Assembly: GCA_021324815.1 (NCBI GenBank)
Contig: JAJPIJ010000046.1
Coordinates: 62,001-126,000 of the forward strand
DNA from: Gammaproteobacteria bacterium
Lineage (GTDB): Bacteria; Pseudomonadota; Gammaproteobacteria; JAJPIJ01
Direction: 5' to 3'
Length of the DNA stretch: 64,000 nucleotides
Under the pieces are notes generated by a model. The model saw only the letters and a program-made list of their open reading frames with translations. It made no database searches and was not told the origin of the DNA. Below, in pieces: positions 34,786 to 44,035 of this stretch; position 1 is the first letter of the stretch; every line of letters starts with the position of its first letter. Position numbers and translations under genes: made by a program.

Positions 34786-36075
34786 ATGATGAGGCTCGTT
34801 TCTATAATGGCGACTGCTCTGCTGCTTGCCGCCCCGGCCTTTGCTGACAGCGATGCCAGCCTGGAAGCGCGCATCAATCAATTGCAAAAGCAACTGGAAG
34901 GCATGAAGCAACTGCAGAAGGAGGTCGAAGACCTGAAGGCCCAACTGGAGCAGGAGGCCAAAGAATGGCAATCGGCGAAAATGGCCGCCGCCCCTTCCAG
35001 TCAGCCCTACGTGGCGCCACCTTCGACGACGGAATCATCGACATCACTCGGCGGCTATGGCGAGATGGCCTATTCCACATCCGGAATCGAACCCAAACCC
35101 TCCGACCCGCAGGCCGATCTGCTCAGGTTTGTGATGTTTCTCGGTCATCGTTTCAACGATCAATTGTCGTTTCAATCCGAACTCGAGCTGGAGCACGCCG
35201 TGGCCAGCAAGGATGATAAGGGTGAGGTCGAAGTCGAGCAGGCATGGCTGGATTATCGCTTCAATGACGAGGCCAGCGTGAAGGCCGGCTTGCTTCTTAT
35301 TCCATTGGGGTTTCTGAACGAGAGCCATGAACCGCCGAACTTCTACGGGGTATTCCGCAACTCCGTGGAAACCCGGATTATTCCAACCACTTGGCGTGAA
35401 GGCGGTTTGGGGTTGCACGGCACGCTTCACGGCGATTTTCTGTATGACGTTGGCATTACCACTGGTTTCGACGCCGGCAAGATTGATGACCCGGCGTTCG
35501 GCATTCGCAGTGCGCATCAGGAACTGCAACTGGCCAACGCAAGCGACTTCAGTGTCTACGGCAGTTTGAAATACATCGGCCATCCGGGATTATTGCTGGG
35601 TACCGGTATTTTTTCCGGCAATACCGGTCAGGATGGCGCCAGCAATCCGCTGCTTAAGGGAGTGGATGCCAGAATGACCCTGGGTGAGGCACACGCGCGC
35701 TACGCGGCGCATCGGGTCGATCTGCAGGCGCTTTACGCCTTGGGGACGCTCGATGACGCAGCCCGGGTCACGGCGGCCATTCAACAGGCGGCGCCCAAAC
35801 GCTTTGAGGGGTGGTTTCTACAGGCGGCCTATCATTTGTGGAGCCAGGGGCAGATGGATTTCGCGCCGTTTGTGCGCTACGAGGAATATGACATCGCGCA
35901 AGCGGAAGACATCGTCAACGGTCTCCTGAAGGACAGGGCTGCCCGCGACAGCATTGAAACCGTGGGCTTCAGCTTCAAACCGCATCCGGATGTGGTGCTG
36001 AAGATGGATTATCAAAACTTCGAAAGAATTACCGGCAGCAGCGGTTTCAACCTCGGTGTGGGGTACGAGTTTTAG
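34786..36075 (+). CDS. Outer-membrane porin-like protein with N-terminal coiled coil
   Basis: A 429-aa exported protein. The signal peptide (MMRLVSIMATALLLAAPAFA) is followed by a coiled coil (about 22-70, rich in LQKQLEGMKQLQKEVEDLK-type heptads). A beta-barrel of amphipathic strands ends in the aromatic C-terminal pattern LGVGYEF, a typical outer-membrane assembly signal. I start at ATG 34786, which has GGAGGG upstream; an in-frame ATG at 34750 would precede the signal. It is placed in a Fur-controlled cluster, so it may serve iron or electron shuttling, but the substrate is unknown. Confidence 0.85.
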   Translation: MMRLVSIMATALLLAAPAFADSDASLEARINQLQKQLEGMKQLQKEVEDLKAQLEQEAKEWQSAKMAAAPSSQPYVAPPSTTESSTSLGGYGEMAYSTSGIEPKPSDPQADLLRFVMFLGHRFNDQLSFQSELELEHAVASKDDKGEVEVEQAWLDYRFNDEASVKAGLLLIPLGFLNESHEPPNFYGVFRNSVETRIIPTTWREGGLGLHGTLHGDFLYDVGITTGFDAGKIDDPAFGIRSAHQELQLANASDFSVYGSLKYIGHPGLLLGTGIFSGNTGQDGASNPLLKGVDARMTLGEAHARYAAHRVDLQALYALGTLDDAARVTAAIQQAAPKRFEGWFLQAAYHLWSQGQMDFAPFVRYEEYDIAQAEDIVNGLLKDRAARDSIETVGFSFKPHPDVVLKMDYQNFERITGSSGFNLGVGYEF

Positions 36076-36133
36076 CCCTGGGCGGGACCGCGCCGCCAAG
36101 GGAATGCAAGTGTTCAAAGATCAGACGTAATCC

Positions 36134-36667
36134 ATGCAACGATATATGAGGGCCGAGTTATTGATCCCGGCGGGGTTCATCGTGCTGGTCGCGCCGGCGC
36201 GGGCGGTGACGTATCTGAGCGTTGAGCAGGCCCAGCAGGCCATATTCCCCGGCGCGAAATTCACTCCCGATTTCAGGAAACTGACTGATGCGGAAGTGGC
36301 GCGGATCGAGAAGGAATCGGATACGACGGCCTATTCCCGTGAAGTGAAATGCTGGAAGGTGGACGCCGGCGGGTGGTTCATTGTCGATGAAGTCATCGGC
36401 AAGCACGAGTTCATCACGTATGCGGTGGGGCTGGATGCCGGCGGCGCCGTTCAGGGTATAGAGATCATGGACTACCGGGAGACGCACGGCGGCGAGATTC
36501 GCCAGCCGTCCTGGCGCGCCCAGTTTCACGGCAGGAAGCATGGCGAGGCATTGAAGCTTGAGGATGACATCCAAAACATCAGTGGGGCGACGCTGTCGTG
36601 CAAGCACGTCACCGACGGCGTGCGGCGGCTGCTCACTTTTTATGACCTCGTGCTGAAAGGAAGGTAG
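36134..36667 (+). CDS. FMN-binding domain protein with flavinylation motif
   Basis: A 177-aa exported protein with an N-terminal hydrophobic signal (ELLIPAGFIVLVAPARA). The FMN-binding domain ends with the flavinylation motif ISGATLSC; T153 is the expected acceptor of covalent FMN. ApbE, which performs this modification, is encoded 6 bases downstream. Such periplasmic flavoproteins carry electrons between membrane and extracytosolic acceptors. With a Fur box upstream, periplasmic ferric reduction is an attractive but unproven role. Confidence 0.9.
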   Translation: MQRYMRAELLIPAGFIVLVAPARAVTYLSVEQAQQAIFPGAKFTPDFRKLTDAEVARIEKESDTTAYSREVKCWKVDAGGWFIVDEVIGKHEFITYAVGLDAGGAVQGIEIMDYRETHGGEIRQPSWRAQFHGRKHGEALKLEDDIQNISGATLSCKHVTDGVRRLLTFYDLVLKGR

Positions 36668-36673
36668 AGGCGG

Positions 36674-37534
36674 ATGCTGATTCGCGCGCGTCCGCTGCTG
36701 GGCACCCTCGTCGAGATACGCGCGGCCGGGGGAAATGCCGCGTCGGTGTCACGCGCCATCACCGCCGCCTTTGACGTCATCGCGGAGGTGCACCGGCTGA
36801 TGAGCTTTCATGAGCCGGACAGCGACGTCAGCCGCCTCAACCGGCTGGCGCATCGCGAGGCGGTTCAAGTCGACGCGCAAACCTGGGAGGTTCTGGCCTG
36901 TGCGCTGGAATTGAGCCGGGGATCGGGGGGGCTTTTCGATTGCGCGATCGCCCCTCGTCTCGTGCGGTTGGGGTATCTGCCCAGGACGCCGGGGGTGGAA
37001 AGCGGCGTTGATGCCTCGAGCGCCCACATCGAATTGCTGGCCGGTCATCGCGTCCGCTTTCTAAAACCGCTGGCCATCGATCTGGGCGGCATTGCGAAGG
37101 GATACGCGGTCGATCAGGCCATCCGGCGGTTGCAAAACCACGGCATCGGAACGGCCTGTGTAAACGCGGGCGGCGATCTCCGTGTTTTGGGTGATCGAAA
37201 TTGGCCTGTTCTCATCCGCCTGCCCGCGGCTCCCCGCCGGGCATTCCTGCCAGTCACGATACGCCAGCAAGCACTGGCCACCACCGCCCATTACTTCACC
37301 GCCAGGGTTGAAAACGATCGGGTCGTCACCCCATTGATCGATCCGCGAACGGGCCGGTGCCGGACTGAGAACCACAACGTCTCCGTCGCAGCCCCCTCCT
37401 GCATGCTGGCCGACGCGCTGACGAAAGTTGTCTGGTTGAGCGGCGACGCCTGGCACCCGTTGCTGGCGCGCCATCGCGCCCGTGCGATCGTGCTGCCCGG
37501 GGAGAGGGAAGGGGGGTGCGCCGGTGCGGCATGA
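36674..37534 (+). CDS. apbE: FAD:protein FMN transferase (ApbE family)
   Basis: A 286-aa flavin transferase that attaches FMN from FAD to a Thr or Ser of target proteins. Family features are RPLLGTLVEIR at the N-terminus, FHEPDSDVSRLNR, IDLGGIAKGYAVDQAIRRL and ACVNAGGDLRVLG, and the metal-binding LIDPRTGRC. Unlike many ApbE proteins it has no evident signal peptide or lipobox. Either the start is different or export is atypical. The substrate is almost certainly the preceding FMN-binding protein. Confidence 0.91.
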   Translation: MLIRARPLLGTLVEIRAAGGNAASVSRAITAAFDVIAEVHRLMSFHEPDSDVSRLNRLAHREAVQVDAQTWEVLACALELSRGSGGLFDCAIAPRLVRLGYLPRTPGVESGVDASSAHIELLAGHRVRFLKPLAIDLGGIAKGYAVDQAIRRLQNHGIGTACVNAGGDLRVLGDRNWPVLIRLPAAPRRAFLPVTIRQQALATTAHYFTARVENDRVVTPLIDPRTGRCRTENHNVSVAAPSCMLADALTKVVWLSGDAWHPLLARHRARAIVLPGEREGGCAGAA

Positions 37535-37535
37535 C

Positions 37536-37991
37536 ATGCCGCGCATGTGTTTCGACCGCGTGTGCCTTGAACGCTGGCACCGGATTGCGATTTACGCGGT
37601 GACGGCGCTGACGACCGTTTCCGGGCTGGCATGGCTGTGGCTGCATTATTTTGTCACCACTCCCGGGCGGCCGGCGCGCGCTCCCCATCCGCTGGAGCCG
37701 CTGAGCCTGAAAATACACGGGGCCGCCGCCATGCTGATGCTGTTGTGCCTGGGGACGCTGCTTCTGCCCCACATGCTCGGGGCCTGGCGGCTTGGAAGGA
37801 ACCGTTACCCGGGCGGGTTGCTTGCGATGGTCAACCTGCTGCTGATTTTGACGGGATACGCGCTGTACTATGTCAGCACCGAGGAAAACCACGCATTCAT
37901 CAGCGCCGTGCACTGGATCACCGGCCTGCTGCTTCCCGTCGTCATGGTCCTTCACATTGTCACCGGGCGGCGCGGAGGCCCGCGTGGCTGA
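37536..37991 (+). CDS. Small four-helix membrane protein, cytochrome-b-like
   Basis: A 151-aa protein with about four transmembrane helices and histidines placed in or near them: [47 protein letters not shown] and [11 protein letters not shown]. This pattern resembles DUF4405/PepSY-type or cytochrome b561-like heme-binding membrane proteins that often accompany ApbE-flavinylated systems. ATG 37536 follows the apbE stop by one base. It could pass quinol electrons to the periplasmic flavoprotein; heme binding is inferred only from His placement. Confidence 0.75.
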   Translation: MPRMCFDRVCLERWHRIAIYAVTALTTVSGLAWLWLHYFVTTPGRPARAPHPLEPLSLKIHGAAAMLMLLCLGTLLLPHMLGAWRLGRNRYPGGLLAMVNLLLILTGYALYYVSTEENHAFISAVHWITGLLLPVVMVLHIVTGRRGGPRG

Positions 37992-38046
37992 ACACTCCAC
38001 GCCGGCTGTGGTAAGCTTGGACGATTCCATCGATGGAGTCGCAGAG

Positions 38047-38847
38047 ATGTCCGGCAAAGATCGCGGGGGAAAGGTGCAGCCGCTGCTTGCCGAGGAGGCG
38101 CGGGCCAGGGCGGTGAAGAACACCGGGAAGGATGAATTGTTTTCCGACCGGAATTCCGGCGCGGCGGATTTCCGCTTCGATCAAAAGACCGCGACCGTGT
38201 TCGATGACATGGTCAACCGCTCGGTGCCGTTTTACGCCGAGATCCAGCGCATGACGGGCGAGATGGCAGCCGACTTCGCCGCCGCCGGCAGTAATTTGTT
38301 CGATCTCGGCTGCTCGACCGGCACCACGCTTTTGTACCTGGACCGCGCGGTCAATCAGGACGTCCGTTTCGTCGGCGTCGATAATTCGGCGGACATGCTG
38401 GCCAAGGCGCGGGAAAAGCTGAAGGCGCAGGGCGTGACCCGCGCCTGTGATCTCGTGCAGGCGGATTTGCACCAGGGCGTGCTGGTCGAGAACGCCTCGG
38501 TGGCGGTGATGAACCTGACGTTGCAGTTCATCCGTCCGCTGTACCGCGAGCGCGTCATCAAGCAGGTCTTCGAAGGCCTGAACGAGCACGGCTGCCTGCT
38601 GCTGGTGGAAAAACAGACGCTGTCGGACAGCCTGCTCAACCGCCTGTTCATCCGCTACTACTACGACATGAAGCGCCGCAACGGCTACTCCGAGGTCGAG
38701 ATCGCGCAGAAGCGCGAGGCGCTGGAGAACGTGCTCATCCCCTACCGTCCCGAGGAGAACCGCGAGCTGCTGCGCTCGGTCGGTTTCCGCTACGTGGAGG
38801 AGTTTTTCCGCTGGTACAATTTCGCCGGCCTGATCGCGGTGAAATAG
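38047..38847 (+). CDS. cmoA: Carboxy-S-adenosyl-L-methionine synthase
   Basis: A 266-aa SAM-binding enzyme that makes carboxy-SAM for wobble-uridine modification of tRNA (cmo5U), acting before CmoB. The SAM motif is [18 protein letters not shown]. Downstream conserved segments match Cmo[50 protein letters not shown] (broken here by normal variation) and [11 protein letters not shown]. An N-terminal extension of about 45 residues precedes the usual start region. ATG 38047 is chosen; upstream frame lies over the previous gene. Confidence 0.92.
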   Translation: MSGKDRGGKVQPLLAEEARARAVKNTGKDELFSDRNSGAADFRFDQKTATVFDDMVNRSVPFYAEIQRMTGEMAADFAAAGSNLFDLGCSTGTTLLYLDRAVNQDVRFVGVDNSADMLAKAREKLKAQGVTRACDLVQADLHQGVLVENASVAVMNLTLQFIRPLYRERVIKQVFEGLNEHGCLLLVEKQTLSDSLLNRLFIRYYYDMKRRNGYSEVEIAQKREALENVLIPYRPEENRELLRSVGFRYVEEFFRWYNFAGLIAVK

Positions 38848-38858
38848 CACCGATCTTC

Positions 38859-39608
38859 ATGCTGCAGAGAATTGCCCGCATGCCGTGGGTCATTGCCTAC
38901 GGCAACTGGTTGTTCAAATACCGCAATGCCGTCTTCCCGCTGGTGATGGTGGCGCTGTTTCTGGGCTTCCGGCCGGTATTGTGGCGCGGCAGCCTGGCCG
39001 CGGACGCCTGGCTGGACGGGCTGGGACTCGTCGTCGCGCTGACGGGGCAGGGGCTGCGCGCCGCGGTGATCGGCTACGCCTACATCAAGCGCGGCGGGGT
39101 CAACAAGCGCATCCATGCCGATCAACTGGTGACGGAGGGACTGTTCGCGCATGCGCGCAATCCGCTCTATGTCGGCAATCTGCTGATCCTCGCCGGCCTC
39201 TTCATCATCCACAACCATCCGGCGGTTTACATGCTGGGCGGCTTGTATTTCGTGAGCGCATACATCGCCATCGTCGCCGCCGAGGAGCGGTTCCTGTCGG
39301 ACAAATTCGGCGGCGCCTACGATGACTATTGCCGGCGGGTGCCGCGCTGGCTGCCGGATCTGCGCGGTCTGCGCGACACCCTGGGCCAGATGGAATTCAA
39401 CTGGCGCCGCGTGGTGATCAAGGACTACGCCAGCGCCTACACCTGGATGATGACCGCGCTGCTCATCTTCGCCTACGAAGGCATGGCTCCGGCCGGATGG
39501 AGGATGCGGCGCGGCTGCCTGGTGCTGGCACTGGCCGCCGCCCTGACACTGGTTTTTGTCGTGGTGCGCGTGTTGAAGAAACGCCGTTTGTTGCGCGAGG
39601 CTGCCTGA
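38859..39608 (+). CDS. Isoprenylcysteine carboxyl methyltransferase-like membrane protein
   Basis: A 249-aa protein with about five or six transmembrane helices. The ICMT/phospholipid methyltransferase signature is seen in LVTEGLFAHARNPLYVGNLL and in the C-terminal VAAEERFLSDKFGGAYDDYC. Family members methylate small lipids or phenolic lipids; in type III PKS operons of other bacteria an ICMT-like enzyme methylates alkylresorcinols. A type III PKS lies 3 kb away on the opposite strand. It is 11 bases downstream of cmoA. Confidence 0.84.
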   Translation: MLQRIARMPWVIAYGNWLFKYRNAVFPLVMVALFLGFRPVLWRGSLAADAWLDGLGLVVALTGQGLRAAVIGYAYIKRGGVNKRIHADQLVTEGLFAHARNPLYVGNLLILAGLFIIHNHPAVYMLGGLYFVSAYIAIVAAEERFLSDKFGGAYDDYCRRVPRWLPDLRGLRDTLGQMEFNWRRVVIKDYASAYTWMMTALLIFAYEGMAPAGWRMRRGCLVLALAAALTLVFVVVRVLKKRRLLREAA

Positions 39609-39617
39609 GTTATGCTT

Positions 39618-40040
39618 TCAGCGGACTTCCATCACGCCCTCCATCCCCTTGGAGCGGTGGCTGGGGAACATCAGCAACTTGTGGTCGCAGAAGTAAGCAT
39701 ACGTGCCGGCTTTTGCCGGCGTGAATCTGACCACCGCGCTTTTGCCGGCATCGACGTTCTGCCTGACCTGCAAATCCGGATCGTCGATGACGAAACTGTG
39801 GGGTATGGCGGTGGCAACGTTGTTGAGCGTGATCTCCACCGGTTTGCCGGCCCTGACGATGATATGCGCGGGTTTGAAGGTGTAACTGTCGAGGGTCATC
39901 GTGAGGTGCTGCACCCCGCCGGCGTCCGTCTCCAGGGTCACGGGCGGCGTTGCGGCGGGCGACGGCGGCGGCTCGTCGGCAATCACCGGATTCAGGACCG
40001 GAATCATGGCGAGTGCCAGGCCAATGGATGCAAGTCGCAT
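39618..40040 (-). CDS. Exported cupredoxin-domain protein
   Basis: A 140-aa protein with a signal peptide (MRLASIGLALAMIPVLNPVI). A single cupredoxin domain follows. Likely type I copper ligands are His in AIPHSFVIDD and Cys, His and Met in YFCDHKLLMFPSHRSKGMEG. It resembles plastocyanin/azurin-like small electron carriers or copper chaperones of the periplasm. It is the last gene of the minus-strand group that begins with the type III PKS, or may be separate. Function otherwise unknown. Confidence 0.85.
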   Translation of the reverse strand: MRLASIGLALAMIPVLNPVIADEPPPSPAATPPVTLETDAGGVQHLTMTLDSYTFKPAHIIVRAGKPVEITLNNVATAIPHSFVIDDPDLQVRQNVDAGKSAVVRFTPAKAGTYAYFCDHKLLMFPSHRSKGMEGVMEVR

Positions 40041-40051
40041 GTGGGGCCTCC

Positions 40052-41293
40052 TTATTCGACTTCGGAAACAATCCGGGCGGGCAGGCGGATGTCGTCATCC
40101 GCGGGCATCGGCAGCAGATGCGTCTTGCCGCTGGCGTCCGCAAGCCACGTGAGCAGCGCGGGGAAACGCCTGAAAAGGGACAGGGCGGCGGCGGCGAGAT
40201 GGGGGCGCATGGCCAGCTGCGCATAAAATGAAGAGCGGCGCATGCGCGCCGCGAAGTGGCGGCGCCAGGCGAGGTCATAGCGTCGCGCGGCGGCCGCCAT
40301 CTCGCCGCGGCGGATTTCGGCGCGGTGCGTGATCAGGCATTCCGCCAGCAGCCACGCGCTTTGCATGGCGAGACTGATGCCCTCGGCGATCACCGGATGC
40401 GCCTCGCCGGCGGCATTGCCCGCAAGCCAGATCCGTCCGCGGCGCAGGGCACGCCGACCCGGGCGGATGGGACCGGCGGCAAGCCATGCGCCCCGCACGC
40501 GTGCGGGGCGGAGGGCCTCGCGCACACCGCGGCAATGGGCCGTGATGTGCGCCAGCACCGCCTCGCCCGCGCGCCGTCCCGGCGCGCGTTCGCGGCAGGA
40601 TTGCAGCACGTCGCGGCGCACGCAGCATGACAGGCTGACACGCCCGCCGTCGGTGTGCACCATGCCGCCGTACCCGCCGGGAAAGGCGAGCAGCGTCATC
40701 AAATCGGGCGGCAGACCGGCATCTGCGAAATGCGCCTTGAAACCCAGGAGCTCAGCGGGCGCCGGCGGCGGCGATCGCAGTTCCGGCAGCAGGCCGGCCT
40801 CCCAGGAGCCTTGCGCGACAATGGCGATCGGGGCGGAAATCTCCCCGCACCGCCGCGAGCGGCGATGCGACAGCTTGCATCGCACTTCATTGCCGTCCTG
40901 TTCCAGGGAAGTGACCGCCCAGGGTTGGTGAACGGTGACGCCGGCGGCGGCCGCGCGCTGCAGCAGCAGGGTGTCCAGATGCTCGCGTCCCAGCGCCCGC
41001 CCCCACAAACAAGCACCGCCGGGCGGCGACGGCATGAGCGCGATGACGGTGTCGTCGCTGCAGAAAATGCCAACGCGACGAATCTCGGGACCGGCCTGGA
41101 CTTGAAAATTTCGATCCACGTCCAGCCGGCGCAGGAGCGGCAGGGTGGTCGCGGAGATGAATTCACCGCAGACCTTGCGGCGGGGGAAGGGCGATTTCTC
41201 CACCAGCGCCACGCTGAAACCCGCCTGCGCCAGGAGCAGGGCCGCCGTCGAACCCGCGGGTCCGCCGCCCACGACGATGACATCGCAACTCAC
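40052..41293 (-). CDS. FAD-dependent oxidoreductase (geranylgeranyl reductase-like)
   Basis: A 413-aa flavoprotein. The dinucleotide motif VIVVGGGPAGSTAALLLAQA is at residues 5-24, with the following FPRRKVCGEFIS typical of the geranylgeranyl reductase/halogenase-like group. WLAGNAAGEAHPVIAEGI is the second FAD-binding segment. GTG 41293 overlaps the methyltransferase stop by 4 bases and has GGAGG upstream. In type III PKS clusters such enzymes oxidise or reduce the polyketide product; here the substrate is unknown. Confidence 0.88.
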   Translation of the reverse strand: MSCDVIVVGGGPAGSTAALLLAQAGFSVALVEKSPFPRRKVCGEFISATTLPLLRRLDVDRNFQVQAGPEIRRVGIFCSDDTVIALMPSPPGGACLWGRALGREHLDTLLLQRAAAAGVTVHQPWAVTSLEQDGNEVRCKLSHRRSRRCGEISAPIAIVAQGSWEAGLLPELRSPPPAPAELLGFKAHFADAGLPPDLMTLLAFPGGYGGMVHTDGGRVSLSCCVRRDVLQSCRERAPGRRAGEAVLAHITAHCRGVREALRPARVRGAWLAAGPIRPGRRALRRGRIWLAGNAAGEAHPVIAEGISLAMQSAWLLAECLITHRAEIRRGEMAAAARRYDLAWRRHFAARMRRSSFYAQLAMRPHLAAAALSLFRRFPALLTWLADASGKTHLLPMPADDDIRLPARIVSEVE

Positions 41294-42012
41294 GCCGTAT
41301 CCTCCAGTGAGGGATGGATCAGGCGCCGGGCGATGAACAAATGCGTGAACAGACCGGCGCCGCGCTCGCTCAGCCGCCAGACATCGTCCGCGGGCCACAA
41401 CGCCGACAACTCGCGATCCGTGAACCCCGCCCTCACGCTCGCCACCGCGTCGTGACGGGAAACCTCGTTGCAGCCGATGAGCACGAGCGCGCGGCTCCCG
41501 GCCAGCGCCGCCGCCGAGCGCCGCGGCTCGGTGGCGATGAACACGCGCGCCGCGCCGGCGATGCCGGCAAGGAGATCGCGCAACGCGCACTCATCGAAAT
41601 GATGCAGCACCAGATTGGCCATCACCAGATCGGCGTCCCGGCGTTGATGGAACCACGTGAGGATGTCGGCGGTGACGCATTCGACGCGCCAGCCGAGCGC
41701 CGTGAACGCGTTCAATGTCGCCGGCGAAACGACCGGCCGGCGATCGATCAGAACGGCGGAGACCCCGCTCCAGCGCGGGGCCAGGCTGCGGGCCAGGGAC
41801 AGCATCAGCGAGCCGTCGCCGGCGCCGATCTCGATGACGCGGCGGGGCGCGCGCGCGCCGAACAGCGCCGCCAGATTCCGTCGCAGGATGAACCGCTGAC
41901 CCATCAGCACGTTGACCCGCTGCAAATCGCGTCGTGAACGCAGCGCACGGGGATCATCGGCCGGGAGCACGTCCAGCAGCTCCTCCTCCAGATGCCGCTC
42001 CGCCAGCGACAT
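41290..42012 (-). CDS. SAM-dependent methyltransferase in the polyketide cluster
   Basis: A 240-aa class I methyltransferase. The SAM motif is VIEIGAGDGSLMLSLARSL. WRVECVTADILTWF and ADLVMANLVLHHFDECAL are the later motifs. It lies 6 bases after the type III PKS gene and overlaps the flavoprotein gene, so the three are one operon. It probably methylates the polyketide product, but the acceptor is not evident. N-terminal HLEEELLDVLPADDPRALRS replaces the usual short lead-in. Confidence 0.87.
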   Translation of the reverse strand: MSLAERHLEEELLDVLPADDPRALRSRRDLQRVNVLMGQRFILRRNLAALFGARAPRRVIEIGAGDGSLMLSLARSLAPRWSGVSAVLIDRRPVVSPATLNAFTALGWRVECVTADILTWFHQRRDADLVMANLVLHHFDECALRDLLAGIAGAARVFIATEPRRSAAALAGSRALVLIGCNEVSRHDAVASVRAGFTDRELSALWPADDVWRLSERGAGLFTHLFIARRLIHPSLEDTA

Positions 42013-42018
42013 GAGCCG

Positions 42019-43143
42019 TCAGTTCACCTTGAGCAGCGCGCCGTAGCAGCTGAAACCGGCGCCGAAGCTGGACAGCCACCAGGCGCCCGGCGCTGCGCCG
42101 CCGGTGAGGGCCCGATCGAGGGCGAACAGCACGCTGGGACTGCTCATGTTGCCGTATTCGCTTAAGACTTCTGCGCTCCAGCGCGTGGCGTCGTCATCCA
42201 GGCCCAGCCGCTCGCGCAGGGCCGAGAGCACATCGCGGCCGCCGGCGTGCCAGATCCATGTTTGAATGTCCTTGCGCGGCAGGCCCTGCTCCATCAACAC
42301 TCTATCGAGCACGGTTTCGGCGTATTGCGCCGCCAGCCGCGGCACCGGCGGGGTCAGGATGTTGCGCAGCATGCCGCGGCGGTGCTCGAATCGCAGCAGT
42401 TCGCGATGCGCCGGCGCGGTCTCCGCGCCAAACCCGATCCATTCGATGCGGCGGCCGCCGTTCACCGGCGGCTTGGGACCCAGCACCAGCGCCGCCGCGC
42501 CGTCGCCGAACAGGCAGGCGCTGACCAGCACGCCGGGGTCGTCGTCGAGGTAAAAGGCGGCGCTGCACACCTCCACGCACACCGACAGCACCCGCGCGCA
42601 GTCGCCGCCCGAGAGCAGCGCCTGGGCCATGCGCAGGTTGGGCAGCGCGGCGCCGCAGCCGTTGCCGACCAGGTCGAGGGCGATGACATCGGAGCGCAGT
42701 CCCAGCCGCTCGATGAGGTAGCTTGACAGCCCCGGGCAGAGATAGCCGGTGCAGGTGCTGACGAGAATGGCGTCGATGGCCTGGACGTCGACCGCCGCGT
42801 TGGTCAACGCCCGCAGCCCCGCCTGCGCGCCCAGCGCCGGCGCGTGCTGCTCAAAGCGCCGCTGCAGGGCGTCGGGGTTGAATTGATCGATCTCGGTGAT
42901 CTGATCGAGCGCCAGATGGCGGCTGCGGATGCCGTTGCCGCCGGCCAGCAGCTTGCGCATGAGCGCCTGGGAGCGCGAATCGAGGCCGCGGTAGACCTCG
43001 GTCTGACGCAGCGCCTCGTAGCAGGCGGCCTGTGGATAATGGTGCGCAGGCACGGCCGTGCCGACGCCGTCGATGAACATCCGCGATGCGGACGCCGCGG
43101 CCGGCAGCGGAAAGGGGGTGGGGAAAAGCTCGGGCAGATTCAT
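42019..43143 (-). CDS. Type III polyketide synthase (chalcone/stilbene synthase family)
   Basis: A 374-aa iterative ketosynthase. The catalytic triad is complete: C163 in LVGNGCGAALPN, H299 in TWIWHAGGRD and N332 in SEYGNMSSPSVLF. GDGAAALVLG is the usual family segment. These enzymes extend an acyl-CoA with malonyl-CoA to pyrones, resorcinols or similar products. I start at ATG 43143 (MNLPELFPTP); the frame runs further upstream without family similarity. First gene of a three-gene operon. Confidence 0.92.
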   Translation of the reverse strand: MNLPELFPTPFPLPAAASASRMFIDGVGTAVPAHHYPQAACYEALRQTEVYRGLDSRSQALMRKLLAGGNGIRSRHLALDQITEIDQFNPDALQRRFEQHAPALGAQAGLRALTNAAVDVQAIDAILVSTCTGYLCPGLSSYLIERLGLRSDVIALDLVGNGCGAALPNLRMAQALLSGGDCARVLSVCVEVCSAAFYLDDDPGVLVSACLFGDGAAALVLGPKPPVNGGRRIEWIGFGAETAPAHRELLRFEHRRGMLRNILTPPVPRLAAQYAETVLDRVLMEQGLPRKDIQTWIWHAGGRDVLSALRERLGLDDDATRWSAEVLSEYGNMSSPSVLFALDRALTGGAAPGAWWLSSFGAGFSCYGALLKVN

Positions 43144-43347
43144 GCGCTCCTGCTCCCGGTGGCTGTGGTTGTCCGTACTTCGCAGTAGAATGATTTTTTC
43201 TTGATCGACCCGTCGTGCCGGCGGTTCAACCGCGGCGGCGGGAACGGTCCTCCTTCCGCGGCGCCGGGCCAAAAAGGCGCGCAAAAGACTTCGCGTGGCG
43301 GAATTCCCGTCACTGGTCACGTGTAAAAGGCGACGGCAGCCGGCGCG

Positions 43348-43764
43348 TCAGCGCGCGCCAATGGCCTTGGCGGCCCGCCCGTAATCCCTGCGCTTCACCC
43401 ACAGGATCATGCCGTAGCGGCCCCTGCCCGCGGCCACGGCATCGGCGGCGGTGACGTTGATATTCGCCTTCGCCAGCCGCGAGATGGGCCGCTCTATGGC
43501 GCCGACCTCGTCCCTGCCCTGGATCAGGAACCCCTTTTTGGGACGGCTCAGCTTCCAGCCATGCTGTTTGGCCAGCCGGCGGATGCCGCCGAGCCGCTCG
43601 GCGATCAAGTCCACCTGGGCCCTGCCGCCACCCGCGGGAAAGCCGGAGAAGGCGGTCAGACTGATGCCGGCGTTTTTGAGCGCCTTCAAAATGCCCGCCG
43701 CGGAACCGGCGCGGTGGGATACGGTGACATAGCAGTAATTTATTTTGCGTGCGGTGTATGCCAT
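43348..43764 (-). CDS. ACT-domain-containing small protein
   Basis: A 138-aa protein made of two ACT-like halves: VTVSHRAGSAAGILKALKNA at about residues 14-33 and VGAIERPISRLAKANINVTA at about 87-106. ACT domains bind amino acids or similar small ligands. The AYTARKINYCYVTVSH start is preceded by a ribosome-binding site (AGGAGG) just upstream of ATG 43764. No enzyme domain is attached, so it is probably a stand-alone regulator. Ligand and partner are unknown. Confidence 0.78.
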   Translation of the reverse strand: MAYTARKINYCYVTVSHRAGSAAGILKALKNAGISLTAFSGFPAGGGRAQVDLIAERLGGIRRLAKQHGWKLSRPKKGFLIQGRDEVGAIERPISRLAKANINVTAADAVAAGRGRYGMILWVKRRDYGRAAKAIGAR

Positions 43765-44035
43765 GACGGCCCTCCTTTGTGTAAAGGACAGGCATCACAT
43801 TACTCCCACTCCGCGGCAAATTCGACATGTGGCCGGATCCTCCGACATGGATGACGTCGGGGCCCTTTCCGGAAGACGCCAGGACCTTCACATCGTGTCA
43901 TCCGCAAGATGAACGCCGTCTTAACGGCAGCCGTCACCATGATATGCCCGGCGCTGACCGGGCACCCATGGACCGCGGCGCATGGCGGGCCGCCGGAAAC
44001 GGTTCCGCGGCGTCTCCGCCCGATGATTCTTAAAA
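43765..44035. other. Gene-free region between ACT protein and slipin
   Basis: About 270 bases. Short frames exist but lack plausible start sites and overlap flanking signals. I see no recognisable RNA gene or terminator with a T-run. It contains the promoter for the ACT-domain gene and the 3' flank of the nfeD-slipin operon. Confidence 0.45.
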
